Below are positions 10,101 to 20,824 of a DNA stretch of 64,000 nucleotides, piece after piece. Within the stretch, counting starts at the first letter, position 1; each line of letters opens with the position of its first letter. The notes beneath the pieces are model-generated. The model was not told where the DNA came from, did no database searches, and saw only the letters and a list, made by a program, of their open reading frames with translations. Source of the DNA: Odontocerum albicorne (lineage: Eukaryota > Arthropoda > Insecta > Trichoptera > Odontoceridae); the NCBI GenBank assembly GCA_949825065.1, contig OX463859.1, positions 11,309,606-11,373,605 on the forward strand. Reading direction: 5' to 3'. The translations under genes and the position numbers were made by a program.

Positions 10101-11317
10101 CATCGATCAAAAAGTCCCGGGTCTAACCAACATATGGTGCCTTTTATTACAAATCCACACCATTCTCAGTTAGTACCAGCCTTTAGAAGTTACGTGTAAA
10201 ACTTTCATGACATTCCGACATTGTGTCATTGAGTTACAGTGTTGATAAAACATTGCTTTTTAATGGGAAAAAATACCGTTCAATCTCAGCGATGGCTTGA
10301 AAAGTGTTATCCGGGCTCTGCTCCGTCGCAAACGACCATTTGTCGGTGGTATGCTGATTTCAAACGCGGTCGTACAGACACAAATGATGCTGAACGCTCT
10401 GGTCGTCCAAATGAGGCTGTTACATAAGAAAACATAAAAAACCCTCAAAATCGTGATGGAAAATCGCAAAGTAAAGTTACATGAGATAGCTGACATCCTG
10501 AAGATATCATTTGGTAGTGTTTACACTATTTGAATACTAATTTGGTCATGAAAAAGCTTTATTCGAAATGGGTACCGCGTTTGCTCACAATGGAACAGAT
10601 ACAACAACGCATTGATGATTCAGAGCGCTGTTTGGCACTGTTTACGCGAAATAAACAGAATCGTCGGTATGTGACAATGGATGAAACTTGGATCCACCAC
10701 TATACTCCGGAATCAAATCGGCAGTCAGCTGAGTGGAGAGCAGCCGGTGAAAGTCGTCCGAAGCGACCAAAAACTCAACAGTCGGCCGGGAAGGTTATGA
10801 CCTCCGTATTTTGGGATGCGCATGGTATAATATTCATCGATCACCTTGAAAAGGGAAAAACCATCAATAGCGAATATTACTTAGCATAATTGGAGCGTTT
10901 GAAGGCAGAAATTGCAAAAAAACGGCCCATATTAAGAAGAAAAAAGTTCTCTTTCATCAGGACAATGCACCGTATCACAAGTCGATGGTAACGATGGCCT
11001 AATTGCATGCGTTGAACTTCGAATTGCTTCCGCGCCCACCATATTCCCCAGATTTGGCCTCCAGCGACTATTGGCTGTTCGCAGACCTCAAAAAGACGCT
11101 CCAGGGAAAGAGATTTGGCTCCAATGAAGAGGTGATTGCCGAAACTAACGCATATTTGAAACCAAAGATAAATCGTTGTACACGGCTGGCATAGAAAAGT
11201 TAGGTAAGCGTTGGAATAAATGTATCGCTCTTGAAGGAGACTATGTTGATGAATAAAGAAGAATGTTGCCAAACAAATTTTGTTTTAGTAGTTAGTCCCG
11301 GTGCTTATTGATCGATG
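10101..11317 (+). mobile_element. Mariner element, inactivated
   Basis: About 1.2 kb with imperfect terminal inverted repeats of roughly 28 bp: CATCGATCAAAAAG at the left, and the reverse complement of the right end reads CATCGATCAATAAG. A TA dinucleotide precedes the left end (10099-10100); the matching right TA is mutated or offset. The interior is a broken mariner transposase. Comparison with the uninterrupted copy of the host repeat near 5800 supports the boundaries. Confidence 0.85.
10239..11260 (+). pseudogene. Mariner transposase pseudogene
   Basis: Cut-and-paste transposase, now dead. The N-terminal helix-turn-helix part is open from 10239 to 10427 (PSQTTICRWYADFKRGR). A stop at 10425 and a frame change follow. 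The catalytic part runs 10530-10889 (MDETWIHHYTP, first Asp at 10680; VFWDAHGIIFID). A stop ends it at 10887. The second Asp is in FHQDNAPYH (10961). The third is in ASSDYW (11066). These two are 35 codons apart in frame, as in DD34D mariners, but a TAA at 11000-11002 lies between them. Motifs resemble the irritans-type subfamily; the subfamily is inferred by eye. Confidence 0.85.
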
Positions 11318-11535
11318 TTTTATTCAATTTTCAGACTCAATTCGGAAGTCAAATAAAATAACAAAAATGTTATCACAAAAAAAGAATGATGCAATTTAAA
11401 TTCATAAATGCTTACTTTCTGTGTTATTATTCTGTCGAGAAATAATCAAAGATTTGCATATTCTTTTCCAAATACTCGTATATACTCAGGTGAATTATCA
11501 AATGAATGCAAAAAAAACATTAAAATGAACATTAT
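11318..11535. repeat. Composite repeat K, copy 2 (right part)
   Basis: Resumes homology to 5810-5920 ('ttttcagactcaattcggaagtcaaataaaat') and then to 6840-7000, including the frameshifted counterpart of the exon-like remnant and its donor-like GTAAGC near 11408. Confidence 0.7.
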
Positions 11536-11537
11536 AA

Positions 11538-11726
11538 TTAATCCTCTTCTACATTCATCGATATATCCGGTTGCGAAATTGTCACGTTACCAAGTGCATC
11601 CAATTCCTCTTGTGCACCATCGTCAATTTCTATGTCTGACATTTCTTCAACATCGGGAAGTGAAAATAAAAACTCCATCGCTATTTCCATGTGGTTGGAG
11701 TTATTCAAATTCCATTTATTAGCCAT
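11538..11726 (-). pseudogene. Acidic N-terminal exon-like frame
   Basis: A 62-residue minus-strand frame beginning MANKWNLNNSNHMEIAMEF and continuing into an acidic tract (LPDVEEMSDIEIDDGAQEEL). The start is supported by DNA similarity to the frame at 6201. Short acidic N termini occur in several transposases (piggyBac-like, among others), but nothing diagnostic is present. It lies within repeat K and is probably transposon-derived. Confidence 0.4.
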
Positions 11727-11729
11727 CTG

Positions 11730-12070
11730 TCACTTCGAAGCGAGACGATCGGAGCACTCCGGCATGATTTTTTTCTTTTTCTGAAAGAATAAATATGATC
11801 GTCAAGTAAGTCATAGGTATCATTATACTCCCGAACAGTAGAGGGAAGCAGCACAGTGCGAGAGTAGAACTGGCGACCTTCCACACATAATTCAAGTTAG
11901 TAACCGCGCGGCCATGCACTTCAATGAATGGACACCATACTAGCCACAATCAGGTGATTTTACAACAAAAAATTTATACATCTACCAGCAGTAGTACGAG
12001 TATGCCTATAGAAGTCGTGTTGTTTCGTTATATTCTGAAATGTTTAAAAATTATTTTCTCTCAAAATAAG
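11730..12070. other. Unassigned stretch
   Basis: No recognised feature. A GC-richer patch (11820-11950) contains a minus-strand 76-residue frame without known motifs. Confidence 0.35.
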
Positions 12071-12074
12071 TAAA

Positions 12075-12203
12075 AAGATTGCTGAAATTAAACGACGTTT
12101 AGATATTCTCTATGAAAAATCTACTCCGTCATATTCCACAGTGAAAAATTGGGTTAAACAGTTGCACGTAGGCAGAGAATCGATGGAAGATGACCCTTGT
12201 TAA
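12075..12203 (+). pseudogene. Mariner transposase N-terminal fragment
   Basis: The plus strand reads KIAEIKRRLDILYEKSTPSY then STVKNWVKQLHVGRESMEDD before a stop. This is the second helix-turn-helix segment of a mariner transposase (TVKNWV...GRES..DDP). It differs from the element at 10.1-11.3 kb, so it is a second mariner lineage. No catalytic part follows. Confidence 0.75.
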
Positions 12204-12224
12204 GGTTACTTGTGTTCTATTCAT

Positions 12225-12480
12225 TACATCATTGAAATGTTTTAAGAAATGGTTAAATAAACTCTTAATTTTAAGTCAGTAATGTTACTTGTTTCATTCC
12301 CGAGTTTCTTCTTTAGTATTTCTTCCTTTTAACCTTGGATTGACGATATTATATTGCTTATGATTTTTTTATTAATTAGTTATATTTGTTTGCGATCATT
12401 TAACTTCATTGATTAACTGTAATCTGGTTGGTAAGACAAGTGCCACAATGAAGTGTAGTTATACAATGACAACACTATAC
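12225..12480 (+). pseudogene. LINE E 3' end fragment
   Basis: Matches the LINE E tail at 34250-34550. The last coding residues resemble 'CFKKWLNKLLI', followed by a 3' untranslated tail with 'gtttcattccc', 'gcgatcat', 'aatctggttggtaagacaag' and a terminal 'caatgaagtg' segment. Decayed. Confidence 0.65.
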
Positions 12481-13540
12481 TTCATATTCAATAAATATTA
12501 TATAAATTATTTAAACATATTTGTACACTTTCAATTTTATCAAACGACCTGCGTGACTTTAAGGCTGATTTCCATTCGAAGTTTTAGATTTCCTATGGCG
12601 AACAAAACAGATGATTACAACATGTTTTATCATAGTGAGGCAGCGACCATGGTCTGGCGATTAGCATTTACGCTAAACTAGCAGGTTTCTAAGGTTCGAT
12701 TACTGGCAGTTTCCATTTTAGACTATGTTACATCCGAATTTATGTTTTGTATAGCAAATATATTGCTAATCTACAGTTCGTGTAACGTTATCGAGTAACA
12801 CAAATAACGTTATATTAAACGCAACTGAACGGCATGCTGCTACAGAATAGACTTGCCGATCATCATGGGATTTTAATCACCATGGCAACGGAACTTTAAG
12901 TTCTAACTTTCATGGCTAAATGCTCCCTGAGTTGCAACAACTTGCATATGACAAACCAATACATGCAAAGGCGGATTCCATTCATAAGATGGTTAATGAT
13001 AGATAATCTTCAATCACAAGGGATAGATAACCTATCGTATCCTACATTGACATTGTTTAACACTTTCATTTTACGAGTTAACATAACGGGAGGATTGCCA
13101 TGTGATGATCTTTTCTAACGAACAAGATATGTAACAAAAAAACCTTAAATTAAAACTAGACTGAACATCTAGTCAAAGCTCTTGCCATTCTCTACAATCA
13201 TTAGTTGGAAGACGTTATGCAGAGTTATTTACACTTCAAAATAACTCTGCATAAACATACGTACCCCCAATGAAAGCATAATACAATACTAAACAATCGA
13301 ATGAACGCTTAGAGTTTATCGAATGATGCCTCGTACCAATCACACCATGTCTTTATTGGGGTAGGGAGAGAGATAAAATCTATACTTCATTCTACTCTAT
13401 AATTAAATGAAGCATTTTTCTGTAGAACCCCATTTCAAATTCTTCAAACTATTTTAATCATAGCTTTTGTACATGTCCAAATATCTGACCATATAACAGA
13501 GAAGACAATACTTCATTATTATTATAAAGAACCAAGTTTG
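12481..13540. other. Intergenic stretch without recognised genes
   Basis: AT-rich. 'tgccgatcatcatggg' near 12853 echoes repeat J. Short frames at 12409-12681 and 12912-13118 show no motif. Around 13215-13255 'cagagttatt' and 'aataactctg' form a small inverted repeat. Confidence 0.4.
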
Positions 13541-13543
13541 GAG

Positions 13544-16025
13544 TAATGAGCGCCCTTTAGGAAAGTTTGCTTTCTAAACCGCGATATGTATAAAAGTGTA
13601 CTTTTATCGTATTTAAGGCTGTCAATAATAATGGGTTTGAGTCCTAAGTTAGAACGCCCTTTACGAGAGTTTGCTTTCTAAACCGCGATATGTATAAAAA
13701 GTGTACTTTTATCGTATCAAATACTGTCAATAATAATGGGGTTGAGTCCTGAGTTAGAGCGCCCTTTAGGAAAGTTTGCTTTCTAAACCGCGATATGTAT
13801 AAAAAGTGTACTTTTATCGTATCTAAGAATTTCAATAATAATGGGTTTGAGTCCTGAGTTAGAGCGCCCTTTAGGAGAGTTTGCTTTCTAAACCGCGATA
13901 TGTACAAGTATAAAAAGTGTACGTTTATCGTATCAAATACTGTCAATAATAATGGGTTTGAGTCCTGAGTTATAGCGCCCTTTAGGAAAGTTTGCTTTCT
14001 AAACCGCGATATGTATAAAAAGTGTACTTTTATCGTATCTAAGGCTGTCAATAATAATGGGTTTGAGTCCTGAGTTAGAACGCCCTTTAGGAGAGTTTGC
14101 TTTCTAAACCGCGATATGTATAAAAAGTGTACTTTTATCGTATCTAAGGCTGTCAATAATAATGGGTTTGAGTCCTGAGTTAGAACGCCCTTTAGGAGAG
14201 TTTGCTTTCTAAACCGCGATATGTATAAAAAGTGTACTTTTATCATATCTAAGGCTGTCAATAATAATGGGTTTGAGTCCTGAGTTAGAACGCCCTTTAG
14301 GAGAGTTTGCTTTCTAAACCGCGATATGTATAAAAAGTGTACATTTATCGTATCAAATACTGTCAATAATAATGGGTTTGAGTCCTGAGTTATAGCGCCC
14401 TTTAGGAAAGTTTGCTTTCTAAACCGCAGTATGTATAAAAGTGTACTTTTATCGTATCTAAGGCTGTCAATAATAATGGGTTTGAGTCCTGAGTTAGAAC
14501 GCCCTTTAGGAGAGTTTGCTTTCTAAACCACGATATGTATAAAAAGTGTACTTTTATCGTATCTAAGGCTGTCAATAATAATGGGTTTGAGTCCTGAGTT
14601 AGAACGCCCTTTAGGAGAGTTTGCTTTCTAAACCGCGATATGTATAAAAAGTGTACTTTTATCGTATCTAAGGCTGTCAATAATAATAGGTTTGAGTCCT
14701 GAGTTAGAACGCCCTTTAGGAGAGTTTGCTTTCTAAACCGCGATATGTATAAAAAGTGTAATTTTATCGTATCTAAGGCTGTCAATAACAATGGGGTTGA
14801 GTCCTGAGTTAGAGCGCCCTTTAGGAAAGTTTTCTTTCTAAACCGCGATATGTATAAAAAGTGTACTTTTATTGTATCGAAGGCTGTCAATAATAATGGG
14901 TTTGAGTCCAGAGTTAGAGCGCCCTTTAGAAATGTTTGCTTTCTAAACCGCGATATGTATAAAAAGTGTAATTTTATCGTATCTAAGGTTGTCAATAATA
15001 ATGGGGTTGAGTTCTGAGTTAGAGCGGGACTTTAGGAAAGTTTGCTTTCTAAACCGCGATATGTATAAAAAGTGTACTTTTATTGTATCGAAGGCTGTCA
15101 ATAATAATGGGTTTGAGTCCCGAGTTAGAGCGCCCTTTAGAAATGTTTGCTTTCTAAACCGCGATATGTATAAAAAGTGTACTTTTATCGTATCTAAGGC
15201 TTTCAATATTAATGGGTTTGAGTCCTGAGTTAGAGCGCCCGTTAGGAAAGTTTGCTTTCTAAACCGCGATATGTATAATAAGTGTACTTTTATCGTATCT
15301 ACGGCTTTCAATATTAATGGGTTTGAGTCCTGAGTTAGAGCGCCCTTTAGGAGAGTTTGCTTTCTAAATCGCGATATGTACAAGTATAAAAAGTGTACGT
15401 TTATCGTATCAAATACTGTCAATAATAACGGGTTTGAGTCCTGAGTTAGAGCGCCCTTTAGGAACGTTTGCTTTCTAAACCGCGATATGTATTAAAAGTG
15501 TACTTTTATCGAATCTAAGGCTTTCAATAATAATGGGTTTGAGTCCTGAGTTAGAGCGCCCTTTAGGAGAGTTTGCTTTCTAAACCGCGATATGTACAAG
15601 TATAAAAAGTGTACGTTTATCGTATCAAATACTGTCAATAATAACGGGTTTGAGTCCTGAGTTAGAGCGCCCTTTAGGAAAGTTTTCTTTCTAAACCGCG
15701 ATATGTATAAAAAGTGTACTTTTATTGTATCTAAGGCTGTCAATAATAATGGGTTTGAGTCCCGAGTTAGAGCGCCCTTTAGGAAAGTTTGCTTTCTAAA
15801 CCGCGATATGTATAAAAAGTGTACTTTTATTGTATCTAAGGCTGTCAATAATAATGGGTTTGAGTCCTGAGTTAGAACGCCCTTTAGGAGAGTTTGCTTT
15901 CTAAACCGCGATATGTATAAAAAGTGTACTTTTATCATATCTAAGGCTGTCAATAATAATGGGTTTGAGTCCTGAGTTAGAGCGCCCTTTAGGAGAGTTC
16001 GCTCTCTAAACCTCGATATAAAAAT
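13544..16025. repeat. 105-bp satellite array, about 23 copies
   Basis: Head-to-tail units of 105 bp (a few are 111 bp with an extra 'caagta'). Each has GCGCCCTTTAGGAAAGTTTG, CTAAACCGCGATATGTAT and GGGTTTGAGTCCTGAGTTAG. Because 105 is a multiple of three, the minus strand stays open for long stretches (13644-14366, 14402-14995, 14943-15422, 15492-15953) and encodes a 35-residue repeat. Two diverged single monomers lie elsewhere: about 44036-44100 (plus) and about 50685-50775 (minus, in the tail of a CR1-like LINE). The array therefore derives from that LINE tail. Confidence 0.95.
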
Positions 16026-16165
16026 GTACTTTTATTATTATTATGTTTGTTCATCTTTAAAGTTGTAAGTTCTTCTGTTTCGGACATCGTTATCTGACAA
16101 TAAAATAGCCTATACGATTCTTTGTCTTTATCGTCATCTCTAAGATGATCCTCCTGTTACGTATA
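16026..16165. other. Short unassigned spacer
   Basis: AT-rich sequence between the satellite and inverted LINE A. No recognised feature. Confidence 0.4.
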
Positions 16166-16169
16166 TATA

Positions 16170-17800
16170 CAAACCATTGAGCCACTTCCTTATTAGGGTA
16201 GACAGAGTGCCGTAATGTCCCATTTCGACACCTTTTCATTTAAGTCCTACAATATCTCTTCATTGTTATATTTCCTACTATCGAAATCAAATTCTCATTC
16301 CTCTACCACATCTTTCACCCCCATTAGCAAGATAATCATTCGTTTTACATGTTCAAACTGTCTCAGAGTGCTCTTCTAGAGCTTTCTAAAAAAAATCAGC
16401 CATTAAGTTCACTTTCATTCCAAACCACTTAACTCCGTTTGCTGTCATACCATTATTTTACCATCTATTCTTCTCAGTGCACTCATTCCTCGATGTCCTT
16501 GCGGTCGGACTCGCTTTACATTAGTGGGGTGTATCTCGTCCGGGAAAATGTTTGTGGGATGAGCCCGGACCTTTTAATGTATTCTACCTTAAATGTGTTT
16601 TCTGTAGTTTGTTTTGAGATGTGTGTGCGATACTCGGAATGTGTTTATTATATCATATATATGTACACATTGTGTTGCTGTCAGGGAACCTTTATCTGTT
16701 TGTTTGAATTACTCTGAGGTAATATTTGTGTTTTTTTCTTCTGTCTTTTTATTTTCTGTTTTTCTTTCTTTTTTATTCTACATGTGCAAGGATTTTGGCT
16801 GAAAAACATCTGGTGTCTCCGTCACTGGGCTCGCCCTATATTGATGGGACGTATCTTGGCCAAGGTAATGTTATTAGATAAGCCTAGACCTTTTGATAGT
16901 ATCTGTCTTAGATGTATTTTCTGCAATTAATGTGTTTTTGAAGTGTATTTAAATATATTATTTACATACTATGTTGCTATCAATTAACTTATATTTATTT
17001 ATTTTTACAGCATGTGTTCGACTTCTTTCTGTATTTTTCCACATCCACGAGTCACTCCAATACATCAAAGTTGTACTAAAATATCCCATATCTTAGGATT
17101 TCGATAAATCACCATATCTTTGGATTTCGCAACATTCATTCTCAAATCTTTCACTTTAAATCTCTCATAGACTTTTCTATTATAATCTTTAATTCATCCT
17201 CATTCTTCGCTAATACTACCATTTCTTAATTTTTATGTCCTACGTTGACTTCTTTAGTTCCTCAAACGTGAATCTATGTAAATATCAAACAACCAAGTTG
17301 ACATAACACATCCTTTTTTGAAATATTAAACCACTCAGTTAATCTTTAATCTCTAAATGCCTCAACTAAATATTTCATTGCTCACCCATACACATATGGT
17401 ATATCGCATTTACTTTTCCTGTCACACTTTTCTATCACTATGATTAAGAATTCAACCACATTCATTCTCAAATCTTTCTCTTTACGTTTCTCATACAATT
17501 TATCATCATAATCCATAATCCATCTTCATTCTTCCCTAACACTACCATGTCATCAGCGTACAGCAATTCGCAGACATTTCCATTCAACATTATGACAAGC
17601 ATTGACTTATGTAGTTAGTTCCTCACACGTGAACCAATATAAATATTAAGTAACCAGGGTGATACAATACATTTTTCTTTACCCCTTTTGAAATATTAAA
17701 CCGTTCAGTCAAATGAAATATTAAATCCTCCTTTAGGTAACCTATTTAGAATCTTGACTGAACCAACCAAAAGTTCTACCCGTCTTATATCTAAGTCTTC
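16170..17800 (-). pseudogene. LINE A remnant (inverted), interrupted
   Basis: Reverse complement of LINE A from its 3' end (16170) to the polymerase palm (about 17720). On the minus strand CELLYADDM is readable at about 17545-17570, which is the catalytic YADD box. Just upstream come FNISKGVK and remnants of the GCVLSP region (about 17640-17710). Part of the palm is duplicated (17100-17340 against 17440-17720). An unrelated insert lies at about 16500-17010. Stops and frameshifts throughout. Confidence 0.7.
16495..17010. repeat. Insert with two diverged units, about 330 bp apart
   Basis: The LINE A sequence stops near 16495 ('gtgcactcattcctcgatgtcc') and resumes near 17010 ('gcatgtgttcgacttctttc'). 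Between them a unit 'gactcgctttacattagtgg...cggacctttt' (about 16508) recurs in diverged form at about 16825 ('gggctcgccctatattgatg...agacctttt'). The origin is unknown. It may be a non-autonomous element with long direct repeats. Confidence 0.5.
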
Positions 17801-17899
17801 TGACATATTTTCAACCTATGAAAAAATATTCACATCAAATCAAATTTGTGAAAAGCCGCTGTTGCTATTATTTTTCAATCTCAAGGCAAACAACGTTTG

Positions 17900-18240
17900 G
17901 TTTTCGAACAAGTACATTACATAATTTTGAAATCCATTTTTAATGAAATGTCTGTCCTCTCCCTTTAATGATTTCCAAATTCATACAAACGGCAATTATT
18001 TTTGTGGAATGCTGACAACCCTAAACTTATATATCTTTTTGTAGTATATTTTTATCCCATAAGCGCTTAGTTTTTGAAATTATAAAATGCAGCTCTAAAT
18101 ACCAATACATTGAAGTGGCATAATGCGTGAAAATATCTTAAAAGCAGGATACCAATAATGCACAATAACGACGGTATAGTTAAGACGAAAGGAAATAATT
18201 CCTGTTGGGGTAGTTATATCATACTATCACATCCCTTTCC
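17900..18240. repeat. Dispersed repeat family B
   Basis: Homologous to 27160-27350 and 27900-27960. Shared segments are 'tttaatgatttccaaa', 'ggaatgctgacaac', 'agcgctt-agtttttgaaatta' and 'cattgaagtgg'. In both places it is followed by an inverted LINE A 3' end, so it may be LINE A 3' untranslated sequence or a repeat preferring that site. Confidence 0.6.
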
Positions 18241-18318
18241 TGTCAAGGTAGGCAAATAAGATAGAACGCCAGAATTCCTCATCGCGACACACATCTTTCA
18301 CTGTTTTTGTACATTTCC

Positions 18319-18741
18319 TTCTTTCAACATAACATTCACTTAATCCCATGAATCTTAGAAAAGACGTTTGTTTCTCTTTGTGGTGTTACGTTTATGAGTT
18401 TTAATAAGTTGTATTTTGAGTTCACTACCGGTTTTTCAAGACCTTCATCTTCCTCGTCAGACGCTTACCTTCTCCTCTCCCCTGATAAGCCAATTCTCCC
18501 CTCCCCTTCTCCTGTACATATTATTACAATTAGAAACAATGTATTTTAGACATAATTTAGTTCAATTTCACCTGACGAGGAAGACGAAGATCTTGAAAAA
18601 CCGGTAGTGAACTCAAATACAACAGTGGTGAATACAAAATTAAATGTATATTTTATTAAAAATCATAAACGTAACACCACAAAGAGAAACAAACGTCTTT
18701 TCTAAGATTTAAGTGATTAAATGAATGCTATGTTGAAAAAA
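18319..18741. mobile_element. Foldback element Q with paired hammerhead-like cores
   Basis: Inverted arms of about 140-170 bp (18319-18463 and 18572-18741) around a spacer of about 108 bp. Arm landmarks are AATCTTAGAAAAGACGTTTG and its complement. Each arm, read outward from the spacer, gives CTGACGA, then GG, AAGA, a six-base loop, TCTT and GAAA. This matches the CUGANGA / stem II / GAAA layout of a hammerhead ribozyme. The outermost 30 bases of both arms are LINE A sequence, so host flank was included in the inverted duplication. A long A run follows at about 18735-18750. No TSD could be defined. Confidence 0.6.
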
Positions 18742-18779
18742 AAAAAAAAAGTGAAATATGTGTTTTATTTGTTTATTTT

Positions 18780-18950
18780 ATAAAAATTTTATTTACTAAA
18801 TCCAAGCACACCCTTCTTGGTCGTCCTCTACCACATCTTATCAAATTTACTCTGTATTTGTTTTGCTACTATTAATTTCATCTTCATGCCCTAACTATTT
18901 CAATGTGCCTACTCCATTCATTCATTCCTATTCGTCAATATCCATGTTTT
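18780..18950 (-). pseudogene. LINE A fragment (inverted)
   Basis: Continuation of the LINE A tail interrupted by the foldback: 'cttcttggtcgtcctctacc', 'actccattcattcattcc'. Decayed. Confidence 0.5.
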
Positions 18951-18954
18951 TATG

Positions 18955-19195
18955 TTGAGAAGAGTAACCGTGACACAATATTGTCTTCAGCTTCAGTAAT
19001 CGAGATTTCGGGTCAAGAACCATTTGAATAGGCAAGTTCAGTTCGCTACCCCACGTATCTGAAATATTACTGCACTTTGATAGGCAACAAAATTCGCACA
19101 CGTTCAATACGCACGAGCATTATTACCAGAAAAAACTCATTAACTAATACTGGCATCCCTTTTTTCTTTCATTTTTGAAGTGAAACTTACATAGG
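18955..19195. repeat. Dispersed repeat H, copy 2
   Basis: Homologous to 840-1040: 'gacacaatattgtcttcagc', 'cagtaatcgagatttcggg', 'gttcgctaccccacgtatct', 'cacacgttcaatacg'. No gene. Confidence 0.7.
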
Positions 19196-19257
19196 CCCGG
19201 CAGGGCAAATTGGCAAGAACGTCACGAAAAATGAAACGCTTCCCTTTCTCCAACTTT

Positions 19258-19388
19258 AATGGTAATATTTCAAATGATATTTAATATTTATTTATAATAA
19301 TAATGGTAATATTTCAAATGAGATTTAATATTTATTTATATTCATAATGGTAATATTTCAAATGAGATTTAATATTTATTTATATGAA
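19258..19388. repeat. 43-45 bp tandem repeat, three copies
   Basis: Three copies of 'ggtaatatttcaaatgagat' followed by 'ttaatatttatttat', at about 19261, 19304 and 19349. The array directly abuts the truncated Jockey fragment. Confidence 0.85.
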
Positions 19389-19830
19389 GTTCTATAAAAG
19401 CCAACAAAATCACAGCAATCCCTTAGTCGCTGCCCTGGAGGCTTACAAGAGTAAATCCGACCTACCCTTCCGTTATAAGCACAAGCTCCCGAAGCATTAT
19501 CTGTTGCCTGACTAGTCCACCTACAGTATTAGCTGGGACGACCAAGGTCTGAGTGAATGTGATGGAATACAAGTAGCCTGAACGAGTGGACTTGTTTTTG
19601 CTAAATAATTAGTGTAAGAATTGTTATCTAGTTATAAGTAGTATGTAGGTGTTAATTATTTCTAAGATCTCATATATTAAGATTGAATAAATAAAATAAA
19701 ATGATATGTAGGAAAATAAGATTAAGTAAGTTCATAAATTATAACATATAATTAAGATTAGTTAAGTAATAAATTTGTATATAGGTATAGCCTTGACAAA
19801 TGTTTGTACAATAATTTACTTTGTTTAATA
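19384..19830 (+). mobile_element. 5'-truncated Jockey-type element (second family), 3' end
   Basis: The coding part (19384-19515) reads MKFYKSQQNHSNPLVAALEA, then SDLPFRYKHKLPKHYLLPD and a stop. It aligns with the C terminus of the full-length Jockey ORF2 in this window (DFYSKIHLNSHSNPLIAKL... ELPFRYKHRLPNHII). An AT-rich 3' untranslated region follows to about 19830. Two more fragments of this family lie at 49525-49880 (plus) and 57808-58140 (minus). Confidence 0.85.
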
Positions 19831-20575
19831 AAATAAAAAAATTAATAAATATTAAATATAAATTTATAATTTTTAATAATATAAATAAATAATTTGATAA
19901 ATGAGCGATAAATTTATTTATTTATTAAATATAGAATTAAATATTATATTATAATAATAAATATTAATATTTACTTTCATTAATTAAATAATACTAAATT
20001 TAATTAATTAATTAATAATCATTAATAAATGTAATAAATATAATATAATTAATAAATAATTAATTTATAATGAATACGAATTAATAACAATTATTATAAA
20101 TAATTATTATCATTAAAAATATTAATATTATTAGTATTAATATTATTAATATTAATAATATTAATATTTAATAATAATTAATTAATTAATATTAATAATA
20201 AATTAATGAATTGTAATATAAATATTATTTAATAAAAATTTAAAATATTATATTAATATTATAATCATTAATTCATATCAATTATTTATTATTAATATTA
20301 ATAATTATTTTTAATATTAATAATTATTATTAGTATTAATAATTATTAGTTAATTACTAATAATTATAATTATTAATTAATAATAATTATTATTAATAAA
20401 GTATTAATAAATATTTATTAATTATTAATTAATACAATAATTAATAATAAATAACAATTATTCAATAATTAATTAAAAATAATTTCTAATTAATTAATAA
20501 TAATTTTTTATTAATTACTAATTAATTAATAAAATTTATTTATATTAATTAATTAATATAACCATTTACTAATCC
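19831..20575. repeat. Extreme AT low-complexity tract
   Basis: About 750 bases almost wholly A and T, built from TTAATTAATA, ATTATTAAT and similar short units. It begins exactly where the Jockey 3' untranslated region ends, so the element's A/T-rich tail may have seeded it. No gene. Confidence 0.9.
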
Positions 20576-20639
20576 TAAAAAAAAATCGTTAACAAATGGA
20601 AAGAAACAATGCAAAAAATCAACATGTCCTAGGAGCTAA

Positions 20640-20770
20640 GAAGTTTCACTTCTACCGCGCGAAAGTCTCACGCATCTGTATTTTTTGTGTATGACTGGAA
20701 ATCGTGCTGAAGACTCCCCGGTTGGAAAACCAACGGTTTACCAACCGGGTTACTGAAGTCGTCAGAAAAA
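20640..20770. other. GC-rich segment with a perfect 9-bp stem
   Basis: CCCGGTTGG (20717-20725) pairs with CCAACCGGG (20741-20749) around a 15-base loop. A second nested pairing (GGTTGG with CCAACG) is possible. The segment also contains AAGTTTCACTTCTACCGCGC. Sequences like this occur at ends of insect repeats, but I cannot name the family. Its GC content contrasts with the AT tract before it. Confidence 0.45.
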
Positions 20771-20824
20771 ATCCTCATACTACTTAATATGTTAGTCATA
20801 AAATCATACCAATAATTCAAACTC

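Noticed and set aside
13644..15953. Four long minus-strand open frames with 35-residue repeats as a repeat-protein gene
   Set aside because: They follow from a 105-bp satellite whose period is divisible by three. No start context, flanking exon or non-repeat domain is present.
20640..20770. Third hammerhead-like core (CTGAAGA near 20707)
   Set aside because: CTGAAGA is followed by a strong CCCGGTTGG stem, but GAAA does not sit directly after a closed stem II, so the layout fails.
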